Shown here piece after piece: positions 12,562 through 23,351 of a stretch of DNA of 64,000 nucleotides; position 1 is the first letter of the stretch; the number at the start of each line of letters is the position of its first letter. The stretch is from the NCBI GenBank assembly GCA_025526915.1, contig JAHLKH010000159.1, forward strand, positions 1 to 64,000, given 5' to 3'. The stretch comes from Entophlyctis helioformis. Lineage: Eukaryota; Chytridiomycota; Chytridiomycetes; Chytridiales; Chytriomycetaceae. The translations under genes and the position numbers were made by a program. The notes under the pieces are model-generated. The model did no database searches. It saw nothing but the letters and a program-made list of their open reading frames with translations, and was not told the origin of the DNA.

Positions 12562-15117
12562 CTTGATAGGGGGCCAAAGGATGGGAGCGGTCGCTGCTGG
12601 ATGGTACGATTGACAATGCATGCTGTTTACTGGCTCTGCTATTGCTGACGTTGACATGCAATGGCAGTGGACGACACGCCTCAGCAGCTTCCACCGGCGG
12701 ATGACGATATGGATGGTCATGCAGATACGAGATTTTCAGGATGGGCTGACCGCGAGCTTTCCAGCCAGTGGCGCGACTGGATGCCGCTGAGAGGATCGAC
12801 TGATGGTGCGCAGTCATGGCGTGCATTTGGCAACTGGCCATGGCAAGAATCACTCACCTTGCAACTCCTCGACAGACACGATTGTGGACCCGTTCAGGAC
12901 GGTTCTCATGGATGACGTCAGAGGCCTGCTGTTTGACATCCGGCTGCCGCAAACCAAACGCGCTCTCATCTACCGGTTCATGCGGTTCCTTGGTGCGCCG
13001 TTCAATGCAGCGCAGTCATCGCACGACCCGCTGTTCCAGGACCAGTTTCTCAACGACGAGTTTGCAAACGACACGCGCGCAGCGCAGTTTCTGCGTGCGT
13101 CTCAGAGCAAGGCTGGATCAGAGACTGATGCCCAGACACCGCACGGCTCGTCGCACACGGCCAGCAAGAGGTCGATTGCGTTTCCGTTGCGCGTGTTTCC
13201 GCAGAGCCCGTGGTCGCTGTTTGGTAACGGCGTGGACTGGATGGCCAACTTTGACGCCGAGGACGTGAGTGCGGTGGATGCCCTTGGATATGGCCGGCGG
13301 GCGGCGATTGGCACTGTGTTGCAGCAGGCGCGGTTGGTGCTTGATCAAGACACGTGGCTGCTTCCCATGCTGCTTGCCATGGAAGCATCGGCGCATCCCC
13401 AAGGGTACGAACATTGCCAGCGTTGCTTGGCTTGTGTGCATAGGGCTGATTTGCATACTGGACGTGCAGTGTGGACAAGATGGGCAAGACACTGCTCAAG
13501 ACGGATCGCATGAACCTTGGGCTGTGGAATGCGTACGCGCAGGCGTGTGTGACGGCAGGCAAGATTGACGAGGCACGCAAAGTGTACTTGACGGCTCTCG
13601 CTTCGTATGCCAGTTTCCCGAAGCAGCATCAGGCAGGATCCACCCTGCTGTTTGCCATGTTTGCAGATCTCGAGTTTGGGCAGGGCCGGAGTCGGGCTGC
13701 ACTCTGTATTCTGGTATCGGCTGCAGAGGATGCTGCTGTTCCTGGTATGTCGACAGACGGGACGGCTGTGTCTCTCTGTTTCGTCGACTCACGCTGCGTA
13801 CCGCTGTATTCAGCCGACTATGCGACATCCGAGCCATCGCCCACGCGACTGCTCAAGGCACGCAAGGTAGGTAGACCATCAATCAATACGCTGGCATACG
13901 CCCGTGTCTAACAGGATTCGATCGACAGACCCTTGGTCAGCTCGTCCCGCAACTGTTCTCATCGGTCGACCCGTTCGTGTACAATGACAACATGCAGCGG
14001 CTGATGGATGTGATCTACGCCAACACGATGCTCGAGTACTTGTCACAAGGCATCGACGCAGCCCACGCGCTCTTCAACGCGCTTGTGCTACGGATCCAGC
14101 AGCAGTGCCAGCTCGCCGTCCGCTCGGCCGCTGCATCCGCATCAGCGTCATTGCCGCTCGCGTCCGTGCCCCACACTAGCGGATCGCTGCTCGAAGAGTA
14201 CGTCTGGCAGGCATGGACACGGCTGCTGTTCCAGCACATGAACGTCTCGAGCGGCGCGTACAAGCCAGCCATGCTGCGCGAGGTGCTTGAGCGCGCCATG
14301 CTGCCGTCCGTGTCGACGACTGCCCTTGCGACCACGGCGGTGGCGGCCGAGCCGGGACAGGGCGGAGTCGACCGCGCGTTTCCGTCCAACAGTGTGTTCC
14401 TGGTGCTGTATGGCTGGAACGAGGCACGCATGGGCATCGAGAACCGAGTGCGTCGGTTCATGGACCAAGTGCTCAGCAAGTACGCCTCTTGATGCAGGTG
14501 TCGGCGTTGGTGGCTGCCGTTGACTGACCGTGCGGTGATGGCTTGGTGTGCAAGGTACCCGTCCCACGTCGTGTTTCTGTTTACTGTCTGGTGCGAGATC
14601 CATCAGCGGTCTGGCGCCAATCCGTTTGTCATCCGATCGCTGTTTGAGCGTGCACTGGACTCGCCAAGGTTTGTTGTTGCTGTTGTTGTTGTTGTTGTTG
14701 GACCGCTTGGTATCGAGTGCGTGAGTGAGTACTTGCTGACAGACGATCGATTGTCGATCGGACTGGGTCGGCGCTGCCCTGACTGGAACAGATCGGTGCA
14801 CTCGGTGTCGCTGTGGTATCTGGCCATACAGTTTGAGATACAGGCTGGCGAGCACGCCAAGGCCAAGGCGCTTGTATATCGCGGCATCCGTGAGTGTCCG
14901 TGGTCAAAAGGTATGCTGCCGCCGACCCCGCTTGCCGATCCCTTTGGCGGACCGTCGACTCACGCGTCGCGTCTTGTGGTGTGCAGATCTGTACCTGATG
15001 GCGTTTGGTGCACTTGCGCCAGTGTTTACCGAGTCCGAGTTGGCCGACCTGTACACGGTCATGGAAGAGAAAGAGATACGCATCCGACGGCCAGTGGCGC
15101 CGCCAGACCTCGAATAA
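10670..15117 (+). CDS. NRDE2: NRDE2 family nuclear RNA-surveillance protein
   Basis: NRDE2 (fission yeast Nrl1) is a nuclear HAT-repeat protein that binds the exosome helicase Mtr4 and influences splicing and RNA decay. At least twelve exons can be joined. Diagnostic blocks in order are a hydrophobic start MFPSFSSFP, a basic/Ser low-complexity region, the YTTDPRGDMNNLIYECIREM block, the HAT region (for example NPTDTGAWLALIELQDDLL and LSILEKALKQLP), WERSLLD, a central FDIRLPQTKRALIYRFMRFL segment, and a C-terminus ending EEKEIRIRRPVAPPDLE. This order matches animal NRDE2 throughout. The ATG at 10670 reads in a different frame from the rest, the change occurring within the CAG-rich stretch 10710-10775. 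A long GT repeat fills one intron. Confidence 0.92.
12510..12559 (+). repeat. (TG)n microsatellite in an NRDE2 intron
   Basis: About 24 GT dinucleotides in a row sit between the exon ending ARFGEP and the exon beginning GAKGWERS. It is likely length-variable. Confidence 0.9.
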
Positions 15118-15118
15118 A
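15113..15118 (+). promoter_or_regulatory. AATAAA polyadenylation-type hexamer overlapping the NRDE2 stop codon
   Basis: The stop codon TAA at 15115-15117 lies inside a perfect AATAAA. The convergent SWIM/RING gene ends only 86 bp further on, so a very short 3' UTR would make sense. Function is inferred from the hexamer alone. Confidence 0.45.
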
Positions 15119-15203
15119 CAGCACATGAGCGTAGGTCAGCGTGCGGGCGGCGTGCGACCCATATGCGACTTTATTCCAAACACTCTGGCTGTCCGCCAGT
15201 ATC

Positions 15204-16681
15204 CTACCACCATCTGCGACGCTTGTAGCCGTTGTATCCATGGTTGTAGGTGCTCGTATCGCGGCGCGTTGATAAGCCCTGCACGCTCGCCAGATTTATG
15301 TAGCCTTCAGCGGACGCAGCACCGCCCGCAGCACCCCCCTTTGGAGCATCGCGACTGATCCATTTGGACCGACAAAAGGCACACGTCACATCGCTACGCG
15401 TGCGTCGCGCATGCTCGATCCAGTTGTCGATACACTCCTTGTGGTAGCTGTTGCCGCACTGCGCACGGCACCAGTCGAGTTTGCCTGCCGCCTGGTCGGC
15501 CGCTGTCATGGACTCGTAGCAGATGGCGCAATCGTCTGGCGCGTCGGCTGAAATGGGACGCTGCTTGACGTATCCATCGTCCTGTTGGGCAACGGCAGAC
15601 GTGTCGTCTTCGACGGCTTCTCCGTGGGCTGTCTTGAACAGCATTTGAACCGCCACATTGGCCTTGATGGTGCACAACCAGACACACGCAGCACATGTCA
15701 GATGGCTGGATGGAGAAAGGAGAGGGGAGAAGGGAAAAGGGAGGGACACGACAGAGCGCAAGGAGCGCCGAGCAAGAACAGACCATGTCGGTGGGTGCCT
15801 GGGGAGCGTTGGCAAACAGATCCTCGAGTTCGGACGACAGCAAGGCGCGCTGGAACACGCGCACATCGTCCCTGGGACACCGCAGCACCTTGAGCATTAC
15901 AAACAGCACATGCTTGCACAGGTTGCCTTTGTTCGAGTCGGGGCAGTTGCAGTCGACGGTGTGCTGGACACGGTCGACACCGCACCGATGCCACATGTCA
16001 GCGCGTGGGCAGCACGGCTGCGGCACATGCGGTGCGTCCACTCACAGCGATGCGGACCGAGTAGACGTTTCCTGTCGAGCCCAGGACGTTGAAGTTGGCG
16101 TGGTGTGGAGAGACGGTCTCGCGCGAGATGAGGAACATGCGCTGCGTTATGGCTCGGGCGATGCGGTCTCGGACGTTCTGCGAGGCATGTGGGCGGAAGA
16201 CGGCCTGGCGCTTTTCAGCAGGCGCGGCAGCTGGCACTGGTGCTGGTGCAGGTGCAGCGCCCTTGCCCTTGTCGCGTTTTTGGTGTGGCTGGGCAGCATC
16301 TGCATCTGCATCTGCATCTGCGGCCACGGACGATGACGCAGCAGGAGCGACGGACACAGCAGAGCTGCTGGGGCCTGCCGATGCCGATGCCGATGCCGAG
16401 GCAGGCGCAGGCGCAGGTGGAGCAGACGCACTGCTGCTCTCTGTCTTGGCGGCTGCCGCACGCTTGCGCTTTGGTGCTGGCTTGACTGCACCAGTGGAAG
16501 CAGAGGCCGCAGCCTTGCGACGGCCAGCAGCTGGCTTGGAAGCAGCAGCAGCAGTAGTAGAAGCAGCAGTAGTAGAGGCAGCAGTAGTAGAGGCAGCAGG
16601 GGCAGCAGCAGTAGGAATCGACGCAGCATCTGCGTCAGCGGCAGCTTGCTCAGACCTGGTCTGGCCTCGTGTGCGGACCAT
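15204..16681 (-). CDS. SWIM zinc-finger plus RING protein, ZSWIM2-like E3 ligase
   Basis: Probable E3 ubiquitin ligase. Exon 1 (16681-16046) begins MVRTRGQTRSEQ, runs through an Ala/Ser/Lys low-complexity region and ends in a folded segment, NVYSVRIA. Exon 2 joins directly to HTVDCNCPDSNKGNLCKHVL, a complete SWIM finger (CxC...CxH). Exon 3 carries a RING-like domain from DDCAICYESM through CGNSYHKECIDNW to CAFCRSKW, and the protein ends in a basic KRRRWW tail. The SWIM-then-RING order is that of ZSWIM2/MEX-type ligases. It is convergent with NRDE2. The exact ligase family and substrate are unknown. Confidence 0.8.
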
Positions 16682-16861
16682 GCTTCGTTGATGTGTGTGA
16701 TGGCAAGAAAGCGAAGAGGGAATATTCGTTCGTATTTGAGCGTGCAAGCCACAGAAAGCCAGTCCAGTCGAGGCCAGTCGAGGCCAGTCCAGCCAAGGCC
16801 GGTCCAGGCCATGCATCCGGGCCACGAGGGGGCGATCGCATGTGCGGTGCAGCCAGCCCGC

Positions 16862-17523
16862 CTAGTCGTCGAAGCCGACCGTTGCGATGCGTGCCCGTTG
16901 GGGAACTGTCCATCAGCAGCCACGGGCGTGGCCAGGTCAGTGCGTCATTCGAGGCATCCAGACTGGCATCCAGACTGGCAGCCATCCAGCTATGCAGATC
17001 CGGGCAGCAGACTCACCTGGGTACGTCTTGGGGATATCGGGCGAGGCCTTGTAGCCCATGCTCTCGCGGATCGGGTAGCCGACGCCGAGCAGCACCGGCG
17101 CTGTTGGTGCGGCCCAGCCATGCAGCGTCAGTCGGCCTGGCAGTCAGCCCGGCAGTCGGCCGTGTGTTTGGCAGCCAGCGGAACAGCAGCACGGCTCACC
17201 TCCAACGCCGATAATGACCGACACAAAGGCAATGGGCTGCTGGTAGAACTGGCGACGCAGGAAGTTGTAGGTCCTGCAGTCCAGGCGAGTCGAGCGTCAG
17301 TCCAGGTCAGTCGAGCGTCAGTCGAGCGTCAGCAAAGTCCAGTCGAGCGTCAGCAGAGAGCCAGGCAAGCCAACGGCGCCGTTGCAGGGCGTCTGCCAGG
17401 TGCTGCCAGGTGCTTCTGCCAGGTGCTGCCAGGTGCTGCCTTGACGCACACAACCACTACAACCAACACGGCCACCACAACCCCCACGGCCCCAACGACC
17501 CCAACGACCACACACCCGATCAT
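16862..17523 (-). CDS. Mitochondrial complex I small subunit, fungal 9.5-kDa / NDUFA3-like
   Basis: Accessory subunit of NADH:ubiquinone oxidoreductase in the inner membrane. Three exons are clear: 17273-17200 (TYNFLRRQFYQQPIAFVSVI), 17100-17017 (PVLLGVGYPIRESMGY...IPKTYP) and 16905-16862 (VPQRARIATVGFDD, then TAG). One membrane span, the GPVL-type turn, the P-I-R motif, TYPVP and the terminal GFDD all match the fungal 9.5-kDa subunit (GPV..., PIR, TYPVP, GYDD). A short first exon is needed. ATG at 17523 (MIG, donor GTGTGT) closes the frame at 69 residues; ATG at 17559 (donor GTGAAG) also works. It is head to head with NUP43. Confidence 0.8.
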
Positions 17524-17557
17524 CGTCACTTTGAGACTTCACGTCAAACCGCGACAC

Positions 17558-19342
17558 ATGCTGTCCGCCAGAGGAGCCGGTCGAGGCCAAGACACCAGAC
17601 CGCTGCAAGCCGGGTGCGTCGTGGCTGGCACAAGCGGCTGGCACAAGCGTGCGGGTGCACGCCGCGCTGCTAACGCACAGTCGCTCGTTGCGCCCGCACT
17701 GACACCGGCCCTGCCTGCAGGTGTTCAACTCGCAACAAAATCTCTCGTGTGCGCTGGGCACCGCTCACCTCTGTCCGCACTCGCCGCCAGCTGTTTGCGA
17801 CCGGCTCATACGATGCACAGTCGCCGCTCGTCACCATCTGGTACTTTGATCCGGCACCAGCACCAGGCCCAGGTCAGGGTCCAGGGATGGATATCCTGTC
17901 GCAGGACGACATGGGCGGAGCGTCTCGCAAGGCATCGTTTGCGACGATAGCTTCGGCACATGCACGCGGCGGCGTGACCGGGCTCGAGTTTCTGGACGAC
18001 GGTGCTCGCATCATGGCGTCGACCGAGGACGGATACTTGCAGCTGTTCCGTATTGGCTCCAAGCCTGCCGGACAGTCTGGGCTGACGATCGATCTGGTGT
18101 CCGAGTCGCGGCCGCACGCACGGTCTGCGAGCCATCTGGCGGGATGCTCTGCGTTTGCATTGTCGCGCCACGGCGGCATGGGCAGCGAGCAGCAGGTTGC
18201 ATCAGGCAAGCAGACGCTCGCTGGAGGATGCTGTGTGTCGCATGCCTTCAAGATCTGCTTTTCTGACCGTCGCAGCGATTTGATTCTCCCGCCTGTGGAA
18301 TGCCGTTGGGATCGGTGGCCGGACTACAGCTGGAGGCGATGGCCGTGTCGTGTGGAGCACGCTCGACGGCCGTGCTGTCCACGAGATTCGCCAAGCAGAC
18401 TCAATGTCACTCACGGCCCTCCAATGGCGCACATCATCTCAAGTGGTGGGTGCCGGTCTGGCTCATCAGAATGGCTTGCGTAGAGTCTTGTTGGATGCTG
18501 TTTTTGACCGTCGTGCACACTGGCGGTTGTTGGACAGGCGACAGCCTCGCTCTCCGGCCGTATCTGCGTCTTTGACAGCCGCGCCGATAGTGCTGTACTA
18601 GCGTTCTCAGAGTAAGTCCACCAGCCGACTGTGCCATGATTGACTTGCGGCTTACTTGGCATGCTGCTGCGCACGCCAGGAACACGAGCCGCGTTCATCC
18701 CCTCTACAGCCTGGCTGTCCATCCGACGCAGTCTGACAGGCTTGTGACGGGAAGCGAGAGCGGATACGTGCAGCTGTGGGACTTGAGAAACACATCGGCG
18801 CCAGAGTCTACAGAAGTCAAGGCGCACGACTCGATTGGTGCGTTGCGTGTTCACACTGGTGGAGTGGGACGTGACGGATCGCTGACCCGCACGACGCATG
18901 CAGTCTGGGAAATGCAGTTTGCTCAGGGCGAAGGCGGCTGTGAGATCTGGGGATGCTCCGAGGACGGCAGCCTGAGGTGAGACTGTTTGCGGTCACTGCG
19001 GGTTCAGGCAACTGTACTGACGTCACGCCACTGCGGCCACCATGGCACGGATGCAGTTCATGGACGTCGCCTGTGATCCAGTCGCTGTCAAGCGGCGTGC
19101 TCACGGCATCGAGCGGCCTGATTGGCTCCAACGGCGAGCGTCTGACGCGGTTCAGCCCAGCATCGCAGCTGTCCGCTGCAGCAACGAGTGCAACGACCGC
19201 GACGACCGCGACGACCTCTGCAGCAGCAGCAAGCAAGATGGCAGCAGGCCTGTCGCTCAACTCGTTCTCGATCCATCCGGGTGCAGGGGCAGTGCTGGCA
19301 GCAGGCGACGGCGGCCAGCTCAGCTTTGCCTTTGTGCAGTGA
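17558..19342 (+). CDS. NUP43: Nucleoporin Nup43, WD40 protein of the Y-complex
   Basis: Nup43 is a beta-propeller in the outer-ring (Nup107-160) complex of the nuclear pore. Matching blocks in order are KISRVRWAPL...FATGSYDAQSPLVTIW near the start, GLEFLDDGARIMASTEDGYL, GGDGRVVWSTLDGRAVHEIR, ATASLSGRICVFDSR, LVTGSESGYVQLWDLRN, EMQFAQGEGGCEIWGCSEDG and the C-terminal SLNSFSIHPGAGAVLAAGDG. This is the order in animal Nup43. To keep frame, the intron at 18206-18329 must be read as GC-AG (CAG|GCAAGC). The first exon is uncertain; ATG 17558 with donor GTGCGT closes the frame. An AATAAA lies just past the stop. Confidence 0.8.
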
Positions 19343-19525
19343 AGCGGCTGCGCAATAAACCGATGAGCCGAGCAAGCGAGCACGTTGCCTTTGCACTCCA
19401 TGCCACGCTGTAATATGCCACGCCGTGTATCCACTATGCCACCGTGTATCCACCATGCCACCATGCCACCATGGCACCATGGCACCATGCCACGTCGCTG
19501 CAAGCTCTTTTGTCCGAAATCCAAC

Positions 19526-22500
19526 ATGACGCGACGAAGCGACGGGCACAGCGCTCGGGCAACGAGAGCAAGCGCCGCCCGAGCAAGCGCCGCAGGAGCC
19601 ACAGCAGCGATGGCAACAGCAGCAGCAACAGCAACCATATCAACAGCAACCACATCAACAGCATCCGCGGGCCCGTCCAAGAGAGCTGCCGCCACGGCAC
19701 GCACCGCATCCGCCGGACGGGGCACGGTCGCTGCGGGAATAAGCTTATCTTCGGCCGCCGTTGCTGCCGAGCACTCGCAGCCGCTGGCCGGCAGCGCACA
19801 CTCGAGCGCTGCGTCTGCTGCCTCTGCTGCGTCTGCTGCGTCGATTGGTGCCACCGCTGCGTCTGCGTCTGCGTCTGCGTCTGCTGCGAGTGGTGCTGCC
19901 AGCGGTGCTGCTGCTGCGGGCCTGCCGCCCCGCCCGACACGCTCAAGCACCAGCGCTGCACGCCGCTCGTCCACGGCTGCTGCTGCCTCGGCCCTCAAGG
20001 CCTCGCTGGCCGGCGCAGCGTCTGCCCCTGCCCCTGTGTCCTTCAGCATGGCCACCCGCTCGTCCACGGCTGCCCGCTCGTCTGGACATCAACTGCAGCA
20101 GCAGCCACCATCCACAGCAAGCCCTGCTGGCACAAGTGTCGTTACAAGCACACGGCGATGGGCGGCTGTGGTCCTCGAGTCGACGGCCACGGTCGCTGCA
20201 TCAGCAACCACAACCGCCACCGGCACCGCGGCGTCTGCTGGCCCCGCTGGCCCCGCTACGTCGTCCAACACATACGCATCGCGCACGGCTGCACGGACAC
20301 TGCGCAGCTCTGCTGGCGCTCATCGGCAGGCTGCTGCCAGCTCGGCGTCAGAAGCACCAGGAGCACCAGGAGCATCGGGAGCGACACCCATGGACCTCGG
20401 CACCTCATCTGCTGCACCGTCAGCCGCAAGCGGCAGCAGATTGCATCGGTCTGCTGCTGCACCAGCACTCGCCGGCGCCGACGACTCCCACACCACATCA
20501 TCTGCGCGTCGTGCAAGCGTGTCGGGCCTGCAGCCACAACAACAGCACCAGCATCAGCATCAGCAGCATCAAGCGCATCGCACGACTGCCATCACCAACA
20601 GTCGGGCCTTTGTAACGCCAGCGTCTCTTCACCACCAACGGCATCATCACAGCCAGCAGCGCCAGGCATCCTTCCGGCGGCAGTCTCTTCCAACCACATC
20701 TGTACCAGCAGGAGATCCATCGTCTGTCAATGCCAACTCGCTGCCGTCTCTCACGGCTGCGTCGCGGTCCCTGACGTCGCCGCGCCGCAAAAGCATCGAC
20801 CAAGGACACCAGCAGTCGCTCGCCCACTCTCACTCCTTTTCCCATTCCCATTCTCTCGGCCATATCGGCGCTGCAGGGAGCAGCTTGTCCTCTCCATCAA
20901 CCGCATCCGCGTCCATGATGGCCTCGGCCGCGTCATCCTCGTCCAGTCTGCTGTACTCGTCCACATCATTGATGATGGTTACGGCGTCGTCCGGATCTGG
21001 GCCGCCCGATGCATCCTCCACAGGCACGTTTGGCTTTGCAGTCCCTTTGCAGTCCCCTCAGTCAGCATCGGGATCGGGATCAGGATCTTCCCACGCTGTC
21101 ATGCACCAGCAGCTTTATCAGTATCACCACACATCCAGCAGCAACCTAGCAAATCCCAACAGCCATGCAACCCACAACCACAACCACAACCACAGCCTCA
21201 GCCACAGCCGCAACCAAAATCAAAACCAGAACGGCACTGGGCCGTCTTGGGCAGGCGTTGCGGCTGCAGACAACTCGTTCATCTCGTCTGCGACTCCTGC
21301 ACGCCGCAAGAGCCAGCCTGTGCGCATGGACCCGGTTGCTGCAGGTGTGCGATGCAGCTTTGCTTGTTCATCAGCCTGTCTCTGTCTGTCCCCGTAGCTG
21401 ACGCTCGCACCATCTTGTCATGCACACTTGCATGGCCAGGCACCTCGGCAGAGCCTCTGCGATCCCCAAACAAGCGCGGTGCCTCAGTGTCCAGCATCGA
21501 CACGTCCGAGCCCAAGATCCCCCGCCAAGTGTCCAGTTTGTCGGTCGAACTCCTGCCGTCTGCCCAGGGCACCCAGCCGGACCAGCACCATGCCCATGGC
21601 GGCAGTGGCGCAGACGCCGATCATGACATCATCATGAGCCCCGCCAGTCCGTCGCTGCGCGCCGAGCCTCTGTCGCCAATGGTCATCTCATCAACAACCG
21701 GCGATGCGCCAGACGCGGATTCTGAGTCGCAGCAGACCATCTTCTCGCCCACGTATCACAGCCTGCAAGGGCACGGGCATAAGCGAGGTATATCCTCTTG
21801 CCATGTCTGCTGCATTGCCTCGCATGCTGATCTTCTCCACCGCCCAATATGTCTAGGCCATTCGCCTGCAACTCATGACAGTCTGGACGCGTCTTCTCAG
21901 CGCAGCTATGCCAGCAGCGCAGCTAGCGAAAGCAACGACGTCATTCCCATGGACACATCCGACAATAGCGAGCTGTCTGCTGCTGCCATGGCTACTGCTT
22001 CTGCCATCTCTGCTGCGGCTGCGGCTGCGTCGAGTGCTGCCATGCAAGCCATTGCGAATGCGAACGCGGTCGCCATGACTGTCCGCCAGGAATCCGTGGG
22101 AGCCGACAGCGATAGCCATGCGGATGATCCCGACCTTGCCGACGACGACGAGTTTGACCTCTTTTACTTTATTCGGAACCTGCCGCCGCTGTCCAAAGAG
22201 CAAATGTGCCGTCCGTGCGTGCTGCCCAAAAAGACACGGTCCAGCCCACCCATCACGCTGGTTTTGGACCTGGACGAGACGCTCGTGCACTGCAGCACCA
22301 TCCCGCTCGACACGTTCGACATCAGCTTCCCCGTCGAGTTCAACGGCGTCACCTACCGCGTGTCTGGCCGCGTGCGACCGCACTATGAAGATTTCCTGCG
22401 CCGCGCATCCGAGATCTTTGAAGTCGTTGTGTTTACGGCGTCGCAGAAGATTTACGCGGACCGGCTGCTCAACTTGATCGACCCAGAGCACAAGTACATC

Positions 22501-23059
22501 AAGTACCGGCTGTTCCGCGACTCGTGTCTGTTTGTTGCGGGCAACTACCTCAAGGACCTCAACGTTCTTGGCCGCGATCTCTCCAAGACGCTTATTGTCG
22601 ACAACTCGCCGCAGGCCTTTGCGTACCAGTTATCCAACGGCATCCCCATCACGAGCTGGTACGAGGACAAGACGGACACGGAGCTGCTCCAAGTGCTCTC
22701 CTTTTTGGAGTCTATCAAGGCGGTTGATGATGTCCGGTAAGGGATGGGCCATTGGAGCGGACTGGCGATCGCCCGATTGCATTTGCATTGACACCGAAAC
22801 GCTCGTGTTTGTCGTGTACAGGCCGCATGTCAAGAACAAGTATGGGCTTGAGGATCGCGTGTTTGGCAATCGCAGAGCGCAGCAGGAGCAGCAGCAGCAG
22901 GCACAGATTATGCGGTTGTCAATGCAGCTGCAGGCACAGGCACAAGCGCAGGCACATGCACAGGCACAGGCACAAGCACAGCAGCAACAGCAGTCGCATG
23001 GATCTCGGTTCATCAAGCAAGTCGGCAAGCATCCCATCCAGACACGTACTCGCTACTGA
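19526..23059 (+). CDS. CTDSPL2-like FCP/SCP family phosphatase
   Basis: HAD-superfamily Ser/Thr phosphatase of the NIF/SCP type. Four exons (19526-21344, 21398-21787, 21857-22736, 22822-23059) close exactly to 1108 residues. The first 700 or so residues are low-complexity (Ala/Ser, then His/Gln/Asn runs). The catalytic domain follows an acidic FDLFYFIRNLPPLS lead, has the DxDxT motif in LVLDLDETLVHC, then VRPHYEDFL, VVVFTASQKIYADRLL, GNYLKDLNVLGRDLSKTLIV and DNSPQAFAYQLSNGIPI. The PPLS lead and GNYLKDLN block match CTDSPL2 better than other SCPs. The C-terminus is a Gln/Ala repeat, unlike animal CTDSPL2. The start MTRRSDGH is chosen because the alternative long frame from 19444 gives an implausible Cys-rich protein. 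Confidence 0.85.
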
Positions 23060-23351
23060 TCCTCGCACTCGCATTGCTGCCCTTGGTTCTTGGTTGCCGG
23101 CCTGCGTCTCGCCATCGATCAGCGCGCTTCTATCTTTCCTGAACGCTCCCCCTTTTCTTCTTAGCCCTATGCGGGACGGATCCATACCACGCCACGTCAT
23201 GTCCCTTCCCCTCTCCTTCCCGACCCTCTTGTCCTTTTTGTCCACGGCACTTTTCCAGTGTCTCCAGCAGCTGTTTATGGTGTAATGAATTCAGGCTTCC
23301 TGGTCAGGTCGATGTTTATGGTCAATCACAGTCTTGTCCACACACGCGGGA

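Noticed and set aside
19444..22740. One continuous 1098-codon frame covering the CTDSPL2-like gene
   Set aside because: Its first 650 residues are an implausible Cys/Arg/His mixture. The overlapping frame gives a normal Ser/Ala/Gln low-complexity region and joins the phosphatase domain through a consensus intron.
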